From: JAXHMB01 sp034521755
Lineage (GTDB): Bacteria; Bacteroidota; Rhodothermia; Balneolales; Balneolaceae
Assembly: GCA_034521755.1 (NCBI GenBank)
Contig: JAXHMB010000003.1
Coordinates: forward strand, 186,001 to 250,000
DNA: 64,000 nt
Direction: 5' to 3'
Each line of letters begins with the position of its first letter. The first letter of the stretch is position 1. The notes under the pieces were generated by a model that saw only the letters and a list, made by a program, of their open reading frames with translations, was not told where the DNA came from and did no database searches. Positions 27,614-36,439 of the stretch are shown piece after piece. The position numbers and the translations under genes are program-made.

Positions 27614-27829
27614 TTAATTATCCTTGCTATACCGCTTGTTAAAGCGATCGATACGACCTGCCTTCTTCTGAAGCTTAAGGTTATCGGTATAGAATGGATG
27701 GTTCTTTGAATCTACTTCACTCTTATACACACCATCTTTGGTATTCATGGTGCTGCGAGTCTTAATTTCTGTTCCATCGCTCATGACGACGGTTATTTCG
27801 TTGTATTCGGGATGAATTCCTTCTTTCAT
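27614..27829 (-). CDS. rpmE: 50S ribosomal protein L31, cysteine-free (zinc-independent) form
   Basis: Structural protein of the large ribosomal subunit linking the central protuberance to the 30S head. The 71 residues start MKEGIHPEYNEITVVMSDGT and include KNHPFYTDNLKLQKKAGRI, followed by DRFNKRY, unmistakably L31 of type A length. The usual zinc-binding cysteines are absent: the CxC-like site reads MSDG and the CxxC site reads DSKNH. The frame continues upstream in open sequence, but the family N-terminus fixes the ATG at 27829. The ChlI-like AAA gene ends upstream on the same strand. Confidence 0.93.
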   Translation of the reverse strand: MKEGIHPEYNEITVVMSDGTEIKTRSTMNTKDGVYKSEVDSKNHPFYTDNLKLQKKAGRIDRFNKRYSKDN

Positions 27830-27902
27830 GGGATATAAAACTTTCTTTGGTCTTAGTTTCAAGTCGGTAAATATACGAGTATATACCGCTTTTTGCAATC
27901 TT

Positions 27903-29402
27903 CTATTGGTCAAAATCTTCAAAATCATCCATACCACCCACCGACCCAAGCATACTTCCCAGCATATCGCTGTACGAACGCTGCGAATCAAGCTCTTCTT
28001 TGCCCAGCATAGAATGCTGATGCAAAGCCTCAAGCACAAAATCCATCAGTACCAGCTGTTCATCCCGGTCGCTGACATCTGACTTCCCTGTTACAATATT
28101 TCTTAACCCATCTACCTTATCCAACACTTTTTTATACTCTTTTTGGGTAAGATGATCAGCAATATCAACCTCGTTGCCCTCAGCAAACCAATCCAATAGG
28201 GACTGATAAATATTCTTTTCAGATTTTTTCTCCTCTTTTGGATCAGGATAATGCTGCTCAAAAATTTTCTTAATGGCCCTACCAATCATATGCTTGGCAA
28301 CATTAATCGCTCCTTCCTGCTCTCCCTCATAGACCAGTTCCAGCTTGCCCGTAAGTGCAGGGACAATATGAAAAAGATCCGTAATCCGTACCATAGTTTC
28401 CGATTCACCGTTAACCAAGGCACGGCGCTCAGCAGCAGAAATCAACTGCTCCATAGCGGTTATCGTCATTCGTGTTGAAACACCACTTTTCTGATCAATA
28501 TACTCAGACTCACGGGCCTCAAAAGCCACCTGCTCCACAATTTCTTTGTAAAGATCAGGCACATGAACCTGTACATTCCCATTACGAGAAGTCCAGGCTT
28601 CCTGATGAGTAATATCCATGCCGGTAGTAAGCTCACGGGGATAGTGCGTCATTATCTGAGAATCGATGCGGTCTTTAAGTGGCGTGATGATATTTCCGCG
28701 ATTGGTATAGTCTTCCGGGTTTGCGGAAAACACCATCATCACATCAAGTGGAATACGAATGTTAAATCCACGGATCTGAATATCCCGCTCCTGCATAATA
28801 TTGAGCAACGCTACCTGAATTCGGGGCTGAAGGTCAGGAAGCTCATTGATACCGAAAATACCACGATTGGTTCTGGGTACCAGCCCAAAGTTAATCACAT
28901 TTTCATCAGCCAGTGTTAGTTTTTCTGTCGCTGCTTTGATGGGATCAATATCACCAATAAGATCGGCGACGGTAGTATCAGGAGTAGCCAGCTTTTCTCC
29001 ATACCTCTTTGACCGATGTATCCATTCAACAGGCGTTTCATCACCCTGTTCTTTTACAATTTCTTTTGATTGTTTTGATATGGGATTCAAGGGATCATCG
29101 TTGATCTCTGAACCTTTTATTACCGGGATGTATTCATCCAGGAAATTGGTCATAAGGCGTAGAATCTTGGTTTTTGCCTGACCTCTGAGTCCGAGTAAAA
29201 TAAAATCATGCCTGGCTAAAATAGCATGCTGAAGTTGCGGAATAACCGACTTATCGTATCCTTTTATGCCCGGGAAAAGTGTCTCTCCATTCTTAATTTT
29301 ATTTATCAGATTTTTGCGAACTTCTTCCTTTACTGAAATGGATTCCCATCCTTCTTCTTTTAATGCTCCAAGAGTATCTATTTGTGGCTTGCTGTCAGTC
29401 AT
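27903..29402 (-). CDS. ChlI/BchI-like AAA ATPase (magnesium-chelatase subunit I type)
   Basis: Cytoplasmic AAA+ ATPase of 499 residues. The P-loop region reads GLRGQAKTK, Walker B and sensor sequences appear in GIFGINELPDLQPRIQVALLN, and the insertion helix MQERDIQIRGFNIRIPLDVMM, followed by VFSANPEDYTNRG, is typical of magnesium-chelatase subunit I. Neither the D/H chelatase subunits nor chlorophyll or cobalamin genes are nearby. A general MoxR/ChlI-type remodelling role, often paired with a von Willebrand A-domain protein, is more plausible than pigment synthesis. The C-terminal 120 residues form a helical acidic tail. The P-loop ends AKT instead of the common GKT. Confidence 0.82.
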   Translation of the reverse strand: MTDSKPQIDTLGALKEEGWESISVKEEVRKNLINKIKNGETLFPGIKGYDKSVIPQLQHAILARHDFILLGLRGQAKTKILRLMTNFLDEYIPVIKGSEINDDPLNPISKQSKEIVKEQGDETPVEWIHRSKRYGEKLATPDTTVADLIGDIDPIKAATEKLTLADENVINFGLVPRTNRGIFGINELPDLQPRIQVALLNIMQERDIQIRGFNIRIPLDVMMVFSANPEDYTNRGNIITPLKDRIDSQIMTHYPRELTTGMDITHQEAWTSRNGNVQVHVPDLYKEIVEQVAFEARESEYIDQKSGVSTRMTITAMEQLISAAERRALVNGESETMVRITDLFHIVPALTGKLELVYEGEQEGAINVAKHMIGRAIKKIFEQHYPDPKEEKKSEKNIYQSLLDWFAEGNEVDIADHLTQKEYKKVLDKVDGLRNIVTGKSDVSDRDEQLVLMDFVLEALHQHSMLGKEELDSQRSYSDMLGSMLGSVGGMDDFEDFDQ

Positions 29403-29494
29403 TCCAAATAATTCATTTTATAAGCTGTTCACTCAGCATTAACTTATTAAGTGAACAATTCATTCAGAAAAAAAGGATTTGCATTGATTTAAAA

Positions 29495-30751
29495 TCAATG
29501 CATAATGCCGGTAAGTGCCCGGGCTTTTACCATAGTCTCCTGCCACTCTTCTTCAGGATCAGAATCACCGGTTATAGCACCGCCAACAGAGTAAAAAAGC
29601 CTGTGGCCTTTAATAATTGCCGTACGAATAACTACATTGAAGTCAAATTCTGTATTGGGTTTTATATAACCAATAGCCCCAGAGTAAATGCCACGTTTGT
29701 AGTTTTCTAATTCTTCAATAGCTTTCATGGCACTTATTTTTGGAGCACCCGTCATAGAACCCATTGGGTAACAGGCTTTAATTATTTCAATAGGATTATC
29801 AACGGCAGGTTGTGCTAAAACTGTTGAAACCATTTGATGAATTGTTCCAAATGTTTGTATCTGGAAAAGGTCTTTCACCCTTACACTGTTCTTCTTAGCA
29901 ATACGGCTGAGATCATTTCTAACCAGGTCCACAATCATTAAGTTTTCAGCTCGATCTTTAACGGAATCCTGGAGCTGTAGCTTAAATCTAAGGTCTTCAT
30001 CAGAAGTAGCTCCTCTTTTTATGGTACCTTTGATAGGCTGAGAAAAAACATGCTCGTTTTCTCTTTTCAAAAAGCGCTCCGGTGACAGACTGCAAACTGA
30101 AATGTCTTCAAAAGAAAGATAAGCCCCAAAAGGTACCGGCCCCACATCACACATCTTCCTATACAATTGATAGGGTTCGCCTAAGAAATCTGCTTGCTGC
30201 TGATGAGAAAGATTTACTTCGTAAAATTCTCCTTCTTTTATCCTGTGCTGAGCTTCATTAATATGAGCTATGTACTCATCTTTTGAAACGGAGGACTTTA
30301 ACCTACTAATCTCAATCTGACCTAATTCATCATTTATCTTTAACTTCTCAGGCTCTTTGCCTTTAATTATGTGACGAACTTCTCCATTCCGGTCAATCTC
30401 TGCCAAAAAGCCGGGGATCATCAAGAAGAAATCAGGGGCCCCAACAGGGTCATCGTTAAGAGAGTTTAAGTTTTCAAGATTGTTCTTAAGGTCATAGCCC
30501 AAATATCCAAAAAACCAGTCCTTTTTCTCAGAAACGAAGTCACTCAAAAAAGCCCATGGATTCGAATTGTATTCCAGCTTTTCCCCATCCTCTACAACTG
30601 TTATCGTATTACCAAAACCCTTAATGGTAACTATGGGGTTGGCGGCCAAGTAAGAACGCTGGCTTTCCGGGTGATCTTTGGACTGAGATTCCAGTAACAC
30701 TACCGGAGCTTCCCTTTCAAAATGACGTATGAGCTGATCTAGCTTTCTCAT
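29495..30751 (-). CDS. pabB: aminodeoxychorismate synthase component I
   Basis: Chorismate-using enzyme of 418 residues. It shows the C-terminal TrpE/PabB motifs VRNDLSRIAKKNSV, GSMTGAPKISAMKAIEEL and YKRGIYSGAIGYI. With PabA it forms 4-amino-4-deoxychorismate for folate. The next gene, read in the same direction and overlapping by four bases, is the PabC-type lyase, which supports this over anthranilate synthase. No glutamine-amidotransferase gene (pabA) is nearby; it may be shared with tryptophan synthesis elsewhere. It is the last gene of the compact run starting with the rhomboid gene at 35.7 kb. Confidence 0.9.
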   Translation of the reverse strand: MRKLDQLIRHFEREAPVVLLESQSKDHPESQRSYLAANPIVTIKGFGNTITVVEDGEKLEYNSNPWAFLSDFVSEKKDWFFGYLGYDLKNNLENLNSLNDDPVGAPDFFLMIPGFLAEIDRNGEVRHIIKGKEPEKLKINDELGQIEISRLKSSVSKDEYIAHINEAQHRIKEGEFYEVNLSHQQQADFLGEPYQLYRKMCDVGPVPFGAYLSFEDISVCSLSPERFLKRENEHVFSQPIKGTIKRGATSDEDLRFKLQLQDSVKDRAENLMIVDLVRNDLSRIAKKNSVRVKDLFQIQTFGTIHQMVSTVLAQPAVDNPIEIIKACYPMGSMTGAPKISAMKAIEELENYKRGIYSGAIGYIKPNTEFDFNVVIRTAIIKGHRLFYSVGGAITGDSDPEEEWQETMVKARALTGIMH

Positions 30752-31611
30752 TTAGCAAGCTTTTGCTTTTTGTATCCTTCAAATTTCTCCTTTAGCCTGT
30801 TCACTGCCCAATGATTAACTTCAAATTCTTTATCCTCAATTTGAGAAACGTGAACTATCTCACGAACTGAGTTACATATCCATACTGCTTCTGCCTTTAA
30901 TATTTCCTTCGAAGTATATCTTCCTTGCTTAACTGTAAAACCTGTTTGTTGGCAAATATTAATCAATACATTTCTGGTAATGCCCGGAAGTAAGTCACAA
31001 TCTTCAGAAGGTGTATATATGACATCGTCGGCTGACCAAAAGAGATTGGCAATAGTCGTTTCTGAAAGATATCCGTCAACGGTTTGCATAAGCGCATCAT
31101 CAGCTCCTTTCTCAGCGGCTTCCCGAGCTGCCACGATATAATTGATGTTGTTCGAAAGCTTAAATGCTGATGGCAATGAAGCATCAGGGATTCTTTTAGT
31201 ATCAACAAAAGCCAGCTTTATAGAATCCTTTATTGAAGGAAGCTTAGATGCCATAATCGAAAAATGCGTAGCCCCTTGTTGCTCAGCCCGATATCCGCGC
31301 GTCCCATCCCGCCAGAGCTGAAAACGAATTATGGCATCTACAGTCGCTAACCCATTTTTAACCAGCAGTTTTTCCAGACTTGATTTAAGCTTTGCATCAT
31401 CAAAAAACAATGGGAAATCCAGTCCAAGAAAGTCAGAAGCTAACTTAAACCTCTGTAAGTGTTCTCTTAAATGAAGAAAACAACCTGCATAAGATCGCAG
31501 TGTTTCAAAACAGCCATCACCATACATCAATCCTCGTGAAACAGCCGGAACTACCGTCTCTTCAGTACTGACAAAATCACCATCAAAAATTAGCTTTTTT
31601 TCAGTCCCCAT
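30748..31611 (-). CDS. pabC: aminotransferase class IV, 4-amino-4-deoxychorismate lyase-like
   Basis: The 287-residue PLP enzyme has the fold-type IV pattern: VSRGLMYGDGCFETLR near residue 24, an internal LSNNINYIVAAREA with the PLP lysine region before it (PSAFKLSNN), and DGYLSETTIANLFW with the E-x-T loop. In this class PabC, IlvE and D-amino-acid transaminase are hard to separate. The four-base overlap with pabB argues for the lyase that releases p-aminobenzoate and pyruvate. It also overlaps the thioredoxin-like gene upstream by 11 bases. Confidence 0.85.
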   Translation of the reverse strand: MGTEKKLIFDGDFVSTEETVVPAVSRGLMYGDGCFETLRSYAGCFLHLREHLQRFKLASDFLGLDFPLFFDDAKLKSSLEKLLVKNGLATVDAIIRFQLWRDGTRGYRAEQQGATHFSIMASKLPSIKDSIKLAFVDTKRIPDASLPSAFKLSNNINYIVAAREAAEKGADDALMQTVDGYLSETTIANLFWSADDVIYTPSEDCDLLPGITRNVLINICQQTGFTVKQGRYTSKEILKAEAVWICNSVREIVHVSQIEDKEFEVNHWAVNRLKEKFEGYKKQKLAK

Positions 31612-32143
31612 TATTCAGAAGAAGTCTTAAACTGTCATATTGCGTTGAATCTGCGGAGCCAAAATATACATCTATGATCTCACCGGAGGGATTATATAAT
31701 AATTGGGTGGGCAATCCCGGTACCTGATATTGATTAAAAACCCTAGTGCCGTTTACAAAATCAAAAGGAAATTTATTACGCTCAATATATGATATAACCT
31801 TTTCACCTTTGTCCTCAACTACGGCAGCAATAATATGAAGCGTATCAGGATGAAGTTTCAATATTTCTGCTACCTGCACATGAGCACCTTCAGAGAAGTT
31901 AGACCAAGTAGCCCAAAAATCCAGCAGAACAAACTTTCCCTCAAACTGTTTTACAGAAATTGTGCTATCAGCATTTAAGAGCTTCATCTGCTCCATTTTG
32001 AGACTGTCCTGTTGCATAATTGCTCGTTCAAAAGCCTGTCGCTGGCCCTTCTGACTGCTAATGGTAAAAAAGGTGATAATCAGGGCTGTAGCAATAGCAA
32101 CGATTGCCAGGAAGGGAATAAAATATTTAGGATCTAACTTCAT
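31601..32143 (-). CDS. TlpA-like thioredoxin-fold protein lacking the CxxC motif
   Basis: The 180-residue protein has an N-terminal membrane anchor (about residues 8-28), then a periplasmic thioredoxin fold with FEGKFVLLDFWATW at residues 68-80. The following four residues are SNFS, at the position where TlpA and ResA have a redox CxxC. Later PGLPTQLLYNPSGEIIDVYFG includes the cis-Pro loop, so the fold is intact. It cannot do thiol-disulfide exchange through that site; a binding or chaperone-like role is possible. It overlaps pabC by 11 bases and is 20 bases from the TPR gene. Confidence 0.85.
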   Translation of the reverse strand: MKLDPKYFIPFLAIVAIATALIITFFTISSQKGQRQAFERAIMQQDSLKMEQMKLLNADSTISVKQFEGKFVLLDFWATWSNFSEGAHVQVAEILKLHPDTLHIIAAVVEDKGEKVISYIERNKFPFDFVNGTRVFNQYQVPGLPTQLLYNPSGEIIDVYFGSADSTQYDSLRLLLNNGD

Positions 32144-32163
32144 TCTATAGGTTTAATTTATTG

Positions 32164-32934
32164 TTATTCCTTCCATTTTTTAATCCAATTTCTACAGTCG
32201 GCTTTAAGGTCATCGTCTTTTGCATTCAGGCTTTCTTTTTCCAGCGCTTTTTTACAGGCATTGGTGGCATTATCTTTTCGGCCCATTTCCGCATAAGCTT
32301 CAGCCAGATCATGATAGTAAAGTATAAACCGGTTGTCTAGAGCTATAGCTTTTTGAATATATTCAACGGCTTTTTCAGTAGAAGCATCACCAGAAATTCC
32401 GCCAAACAGTGTATTTGCTGCTAAACGCTCAACGAAACTTAGATTTGCAACACGGAAGTTCCATCGCCCCAGCAAGTGCCATGCACCAGCGTTCGTGCTG
32501 TCATATCTGATAGCTCGGGACGCATACTTTTTGATAGCACGAGATGCTGCTACTCTTTCTTTGGTACCTGATATCAGCGCCATTCTGCCCATCGCCACGC
32601 CCATTACAAAGTTAGCTTGGGAATGTGTAGAATCTATAGCCAAAGCACGCTCAGCTAATAATTTAGCCTTTTGGTAGTATTCCTCCTGAACTTCCTCCTC
32701 TTCTTTCCGGTGTCCTATTCGAGAATATAAAAAGCTGGTTCGCCACAAAGCTTCAAAATTTGCAGAATCTTTTTCCAAAACTTTTTGATAAGCCTCAAAA
32801 GCTTCCTGTTCCAGAAAATTGGTGTATAGCGAATCTGCTCTGTTCTGAAGCTGTGATATACTTTGTGCATGAGAAGAAATGAACCCAAAGTAGCATAGAC
32901 AAAAAGCTAAGAAAACCGATTTTAAAAAAAGCAT
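32164..32934 (-). CDS. periplasmic tetratricopeptide protein
   Basis: The 256-residue product has a signal peptide (about 1-23, SSHAQ). TPR units follow from residue 30 onward: DSLYTNFLEQEAFEAYQKVL, LWRTSFLYSRIG and LHYHDL-type helices ending YHDLAEAYAEMGRKDNATNACKKALEKE. It is probably an exported adaptor. Neighbours on the same strand are the cysteine-less TlpA-like gene downstream and an unknown membrane-anchored protein two bases upstream, suggesting a small envelope cluster between ispG and the pab genes. Confidence 0.75.
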   Translation of the reverse strand: MLFLKSVFLAFCLCYFGFISSHAQSISQLQNRADSLYTNFLEQEAFEAYQKVLEKDSANFEALWRTSFLYSRIGHRKEEEEVQEEYYQKAKLLAERALAIDSTHSQANFVMGVAMGRMALISGTKERVAASRAIKKYASRAIRYDSTNAGAWHLLGRWNFRVANLSFVERLAANTLFGGISGDASTEKAVEYIQKAIALDNRFILYYHDLAEAYAEMGRKDNATNACKKALEKESLNAKDDDLKADCRNWIKKWKE

Positions 32935-32935
32935 A

Positions 32936-33556
32936 TCAGTTTTCTACCTGTTTTATTTTTCCGGATTCCAATATCTCATACGAATAAGTTTTCACATTCT
33001 CTTGCTCTACGGGATAGAATCTTTTTCTTGTAACTTCAGTCACAATCATGCCGTTTGTTTTTGCATAAATTTGAGTCTCCGCTTTTTCAATAACCGTATC
33101 TTTAAACTGTCCAATAGTCCTAAAAGAAAGCAGAGAATCATTTTGTGAAGTAACCATAAAGAGTCCACTCTCGTTGTACGTTCCCTGCTTTTGCAGCAAC
33201 ACAAAATATATTTTAATTAAATCCTGTTTAACCATTCCAAGCTTTTTAAATCTAAAATCAAATAATGTGTCCCAATTATTCCTCCCACCTAAAAATCTAC
33301 CGGCAATATCATTCAAAGGGAAATCCACTTCTATTGAATCAGTCGATTCTATGACATTCTGAAAAATCATTCTGACTTTTTGCTCATCGGAAGCTGTGCC
33401 TGATTTTTCACCTTGTATCTTTTCTTCGAGCTTTCGGTAGGATTCTGAGGCAACATACTCATCATCAATAACACCTCGATCCGGATCATAAATAAAACCT
33501 AGATAAATAAGTACGCCTAAAACAGAGATGAAAATAAACAGGCGAATTTTATCCAT
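32936..33556 (-). CDS. membrane-anchored protein of unknown function
   Basis: I do not recognise this 206-residue protein. It has a single N-terminal hydrophobic helix (about residues 5-23, LFIFISVLGVLIYLGFIY) and a hydrophilic remainder with mixed helix and strand, for example DTLFDFRFKKLGMVKQDLIK and KRFYPVEQENVKTYSYEIL. The body is probably periplasmic. It is 14 bases downstream of ispG and only two bases before the TPR gene, so it is part of the same transcript. Confidence 0.6.
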   Translation of the reverse strand: MDKIRLFIFISVLGVLIYLGFIYDPDRGVIDDEYVASESYRKLEEKIQGEKSGTASDEQKVRMIFQNVIESTDSIEVDFPLNDIAGRFLGGRNNWDTLFDFRFKKLGMVKQDLIKIYFVLLQKQGTYNESGLFMVTSQNDSLLSFRTIGQFKDTVIEKAETQIYAKTNGMIVTEVTRKRFYPVEQENVKTYSYEILESGKIKQVEN

Positions 33557-33570
33557 TGGTTAACATACTA

Positions 33571-34821
33571 TCAGGATTCACTGGCTACGGCTTTTTCCTC
33601 GGATGGTTCCTTGCCATAATTCCTGACTACATAGTCATCCAGAATGTCGCGGAACTCTTCTCCAATGCCTTCACCGCGAAGTGTTTTAAAGTGCTCACCA
33701 TCCATATAAACCGGGGCTTTAGGCTCTTCAAATGTCCCGGGCAGGGAAATACCAATGTTAGCATTGCGTGATTCACCAGGACCGTTAACGACACAACCCA
33801 TTACAGCTACATTCATTTCTTCAACACCGGGATACAAGTCCCTCCAAATCGGCATCATTTCCCGCAAATATTGCTGAATTTCATCCGCGAGTTCTTGAAA
33901 ATAAGTACTGTTGGTTCTTCCACAGCCCGGACAAGCAGTAACCTGAGGAACAAAACTTCGGATTCCAAGCGACTGCAAAACCTGCTGGCAAACCCGAACC
34001 TCTTCGGCTCTGTCGCCGCCCGGCTTTGGAGTTAACGAAACACGTATGGTATCACCTATCCCCTGCTGAAGCAGAACGGAAAGTGCGGCCGAGCTCGCTA
34101 CTATACCTTTCATACCCATGCCCGCTTCGGTAAGTCCCACATGCAGCGGGTAATCTACAATTTCGGCAATGCGTTCATAAACAGTCACCACGTCCTGCAC
34201 GTGAGACATTTTACAGCTGATAATAATCTTATTGGATGGCAAGCCTACACTTTCGGCTAATTCGGCTGAACGCTTTGCACTTTCCACCATTGTGTCAAGC
34301 ATCACCTGCTTGGAAGATTTCGGATTCTCCAGCTTACTGTTGGCATCCATCTTATCGGCCAGCAGCTGTTGGTCAAGCGACCCCCAGTTTACACCAATTC
34401 GAACAGATTTATCATACTCAATAGCTTGCTCAACAATGGTACAAAAGTTCTCATCCCGGGTTTTAGTACCTACATTCCCCGGGTTGATGCGAAATTTGTC
34501 CAACGCTTTGGCAGCTTCGGGAAATTCAGTCAGCAGCACATGCCCATTGTAGTGGAAATCACCCACTATTGGGACATTCACCCCATCTTTATCAAGCTGG
34601 TCTTTAATTTTGGGAACGGCCTTGGCGGCTTCCTTATGGTTCACCGTAATACGTACAATCTCCGATCCGGCTTTATGCAAATGCTTAATCTGCTCAACCG
34701 TTGCTTCTACATCTGCTGTATCCGTATTAGTCATAGATTGAACTACAATAGGAGCATCACCACCAACGGGAACATCTCCTACCATTACCTGAATTGATTT
34801 GCGCCGTTTAATATTATGCAT
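33571..34821 (-). CDS. ispG: flavodoxin-dependent (E)-4-hydroxy-3-methylbut-2-enyl-diphosphate synthase
   Basis: Penultimate enzyme of the MEP isoprenoid pathway, a 4Fe-4S protein. The 416-residue product has the N-terminal VMVGDVPVGGDAPIVVQSMTN sequence region, RINPGNVGTKTRDENF, and the cluster-binding CPGCGRTNS with CVVNGPGES about 45 residues later, where the third Cys lies. It is the single-domain short-insertion bacterial form. The start follows the rhomboid gene by only six bases. Its presence says the organism makes isoprenoids by the MEP route. Other MEP genes are absent from the window. Confidence 0.97.
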   Translation of the reverse strand: MHNIKRRKSIQVMVGDVPVGGDAPIVVQSMTNTDTADVEATVEQIKHLHKAGSEIVRITVNHKEAAKAVPKIKDQLDKDGVNVPIVGDFHYNGHVLLTEFPEAAKALDKFRINPGNVGTKTRDENFCTIVEQAIEYDKSVRIGVNWGSLDQQLLADKMDANSKLENPKSSKQVMLDTMVESAKRSAELAESVGLPSNKIIISCKMSHVQDVVTVYERIAEIVDYPLHVGLTEAGMGMKGIVASSAALSVLLQQGIGDTIRVSLTPKPGGDRAEEVRVCQQVLQSLGIRSFVPQVTACPGCGRTNSTYFQELADEIQQYLREMMPIWRDLYPGVEEMNVAVMGCVVNGPGESRNANIGISLPGTFEEPKAPVYMDGEHFKTLRGEGIGEEFRDILDDYVVRNYGKEPSEEKAVASES

Positions 34822-34827
34822 AATTGA

Positions 34828-35697
34828 TTAATTCTTATTGCTCAATTCAAAAAGTTTCTTCTTCTCTTCTTTTGTAAGTGCATCGTAGCCCTTCTTGGAA
34901 ATTTTTTCTAAAATCGCATCCAGTTCAGATTCTTCTACCTCTTCAACAACATTTGCATCACTAACAGAATACATATTCTTATTTTGGGGCCTCGAAGCAG
35001 ATTTCTCATAGGTTCCAGCCAGTCGGTACCAAAAGCGTTCAATTGGGCGAACATATTTGCTTAAGTCCGTCCCTCTCTGATATGCTTTCATCAGCAAATA
35101 TCCGACACCAGCCCCGCCAAGATGAACTACCCGGGCTACACCATCACCCTGCCCTACAAGTAACACGTCGATAGCTATAAGACCGGCTACCAGATATTTA
35201 GCGGGAATAGGAGGCAATAATATCAACATAATTGGCTGATTGGGATACAGCATGGCAAAGGCAACCATAATTCCATAAACCGCCCCGGAAGCACCAATTA
35301 CATAGTTAATTCCAAAGAATTGTGCCAGTGCTACATCCAACAGCGCACCGCCAATACCTGCACCAAAATAGATTACAGAGAAAGAGCGTGGACCCATTGT
35401 TTGTTCCACAGAACGCCCCAGCCACCACAGCCAAAGCATATTAAACAACAGGTGCATAAATCCTGCATGCAAAAACATATAGGTAACCAAGCGCCAAGGC
35501 TGGAAAAGCGTTACCCACGTATTGGGCAAAAAAGCGAACCAATTGCGGACAAAAAGGGTAAATTCTTGCCCCAAAAATATAGAACCCAGAATTTGAACGA
35601 GGAAAATAGCCGTACTTATACCAACGATTGCCCTGATAGCAACAGGCAATCCCATAAATCCACGTTTTGCGGTACTTCCAAATGACTCGTTATACAT
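34828..35697 (-). CDS. rhomboid intramembrane serine protease with C-terminal extension
   Basis: The 289-residue protein has about six membrane helices. The catalytic Ser is in GASGAVYG (Ser 137) and the His in VVHLGGAGVGY (His 192); HLLFNMLWLWWLG near residue 82 is the oxyanion-side motif. A hydrophilic tail of about 80 residues after the last helix ends in EKISKKGYDALTKEEKKKL followed by FELS. This resembles a small C-terminal domain (DUF6576-like) on many Bacteroidota rhomboids. It probably cleaves membrane-anchored substrates within the inner membrane. It lies six bases upstream of ispG, and a second rhomboid gene lies 85 bases further upstream. Confidence 0.9.
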   Translation of the reverse strand: MYNESFGSTAKRGFMGLPVAIRAIVGISTAIFLVQILGSIFLGQEFTLFVRNWFAFLPNTWVTLFQPWRLVTYMFLHAGFMHLLFNMLWLWWLGRSVEQTMGPRSFSVIYFGAGIGGALLDVALAQFFGINYVIGASGAVYGIMVAFAMLYPNQPIMLILLPPIPAKYLVAGLIAIDVLLVGQGDGVARVVHLGGAGVGYLLMKAYQRGTDLSKYVRPIERFWYRLAGTYEKSASRPQNKNMYSVSDANVVEEVEESELDAILEKISKKGYDALTKEEKKKLFELSNKN

Positions 35698-35782
35698 AGC
35701 GGAAATTAAAATTCATCATGTTAAGAATAGAACGTACTAACAGCTATTTTCATTTCTGAAGATACAAAGATTTAGTATGAAA

Positions 35783-36424
35783 CTAAGACCGTTCGCCTTT
35801 CAGACCCCAGTATTTTATCAGGATAAATCCAACGACCATACCGCCTAAGTGGGCAAAGTGAGCAACACCTGATCCGGGTCTTGTAAGTCCGCTAAAAAGT
35901 TCGATGGCACCAAATATGGCCACAAAATATTTTGCTTTAAGTGGGATAGGTGGAAATAAAAGCATGATACGTCGCTCGGGAAACATCATGCCAAAAGCCA
36001 GCAATATACCATATACGGCCCCGGAGGCTCCAACCGTAGGTCCGCCAGCCCCTCCAATCCACATATGAAGCAATGCAGCACCGATACCAGTCAAGAAATA
36101 GTAAACCGTAAATCGCTTGGTACCCCAGTAATTTTCAATGGCCTGACCAAACATCCACAACGCAAATAGATTAAAGAAAATATGGCCAAAACCACCATGC
36201 AAAAACATGTAGGATACTAATTGCCAGACTTCAAAATATCCGCTCCCCACTGGATATAGAGCAAGATAATTGAAAAAAAACTTCCCTACCGTAGTCATCT
36301 CCCCGCTAAAGACATTAAACGTGCCCAAAAAAAATAGTGCATTAATCCAAAGCAGGTTTTTTACTGCCGGCGGAAAAATAGTAAATGACGTATTAGGGCT
36401 ATACTGATCAGATTGAAAATTCAA
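35783..36424 (-). CDS. rhomboid intramembrane serine protease, compact form
   Basis: The 213-residue integral membrane protease has Ser in GASGAVYG (Ser 134), His in AHLGGMVVGF (His 192) and HIFFNLFALWMFG near residue 81. It lacks the C-terminal tail of its neighbour. Both share the same helix plan and a nearly identical loop (RIMLLFPPIPLKAKYFVA versus PIMLILLPPIPAKYLVAG), so they look like a tandem duplication that diverged. It follows the CrtI-like gene by 15 bases. Confidence 0.9.
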   Translation of the reverse strand: MNFQSDQYSPNTSFTIFPPAVKNLLWINALFFLGTFNVFSGEMTTVGKFFFNYLALYPVGSGYFEVWQLVSYMFLHGGFGHIFFNLFALWMFGQAIENYWGTKRFTVYYFLTGIGAALLHMWIGGAGGPTVGASGAVYGILLAFGMMFPERRIMLLFPPIPLKAKYFVAIFGAIELFSGLTRPGSGVAHFAHLGGMVVGFILIKYWGLKGERS

Positions 36425-36439
36425 GAAACTGTTAGTTAA

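Noticed and set aside
27830..28039. N-terminal extension of L31
   Set aside because: Open frame upstream of the known L31 N-terminus overlaps the 3' end of the ChlI-like gene and shows no family similarity.
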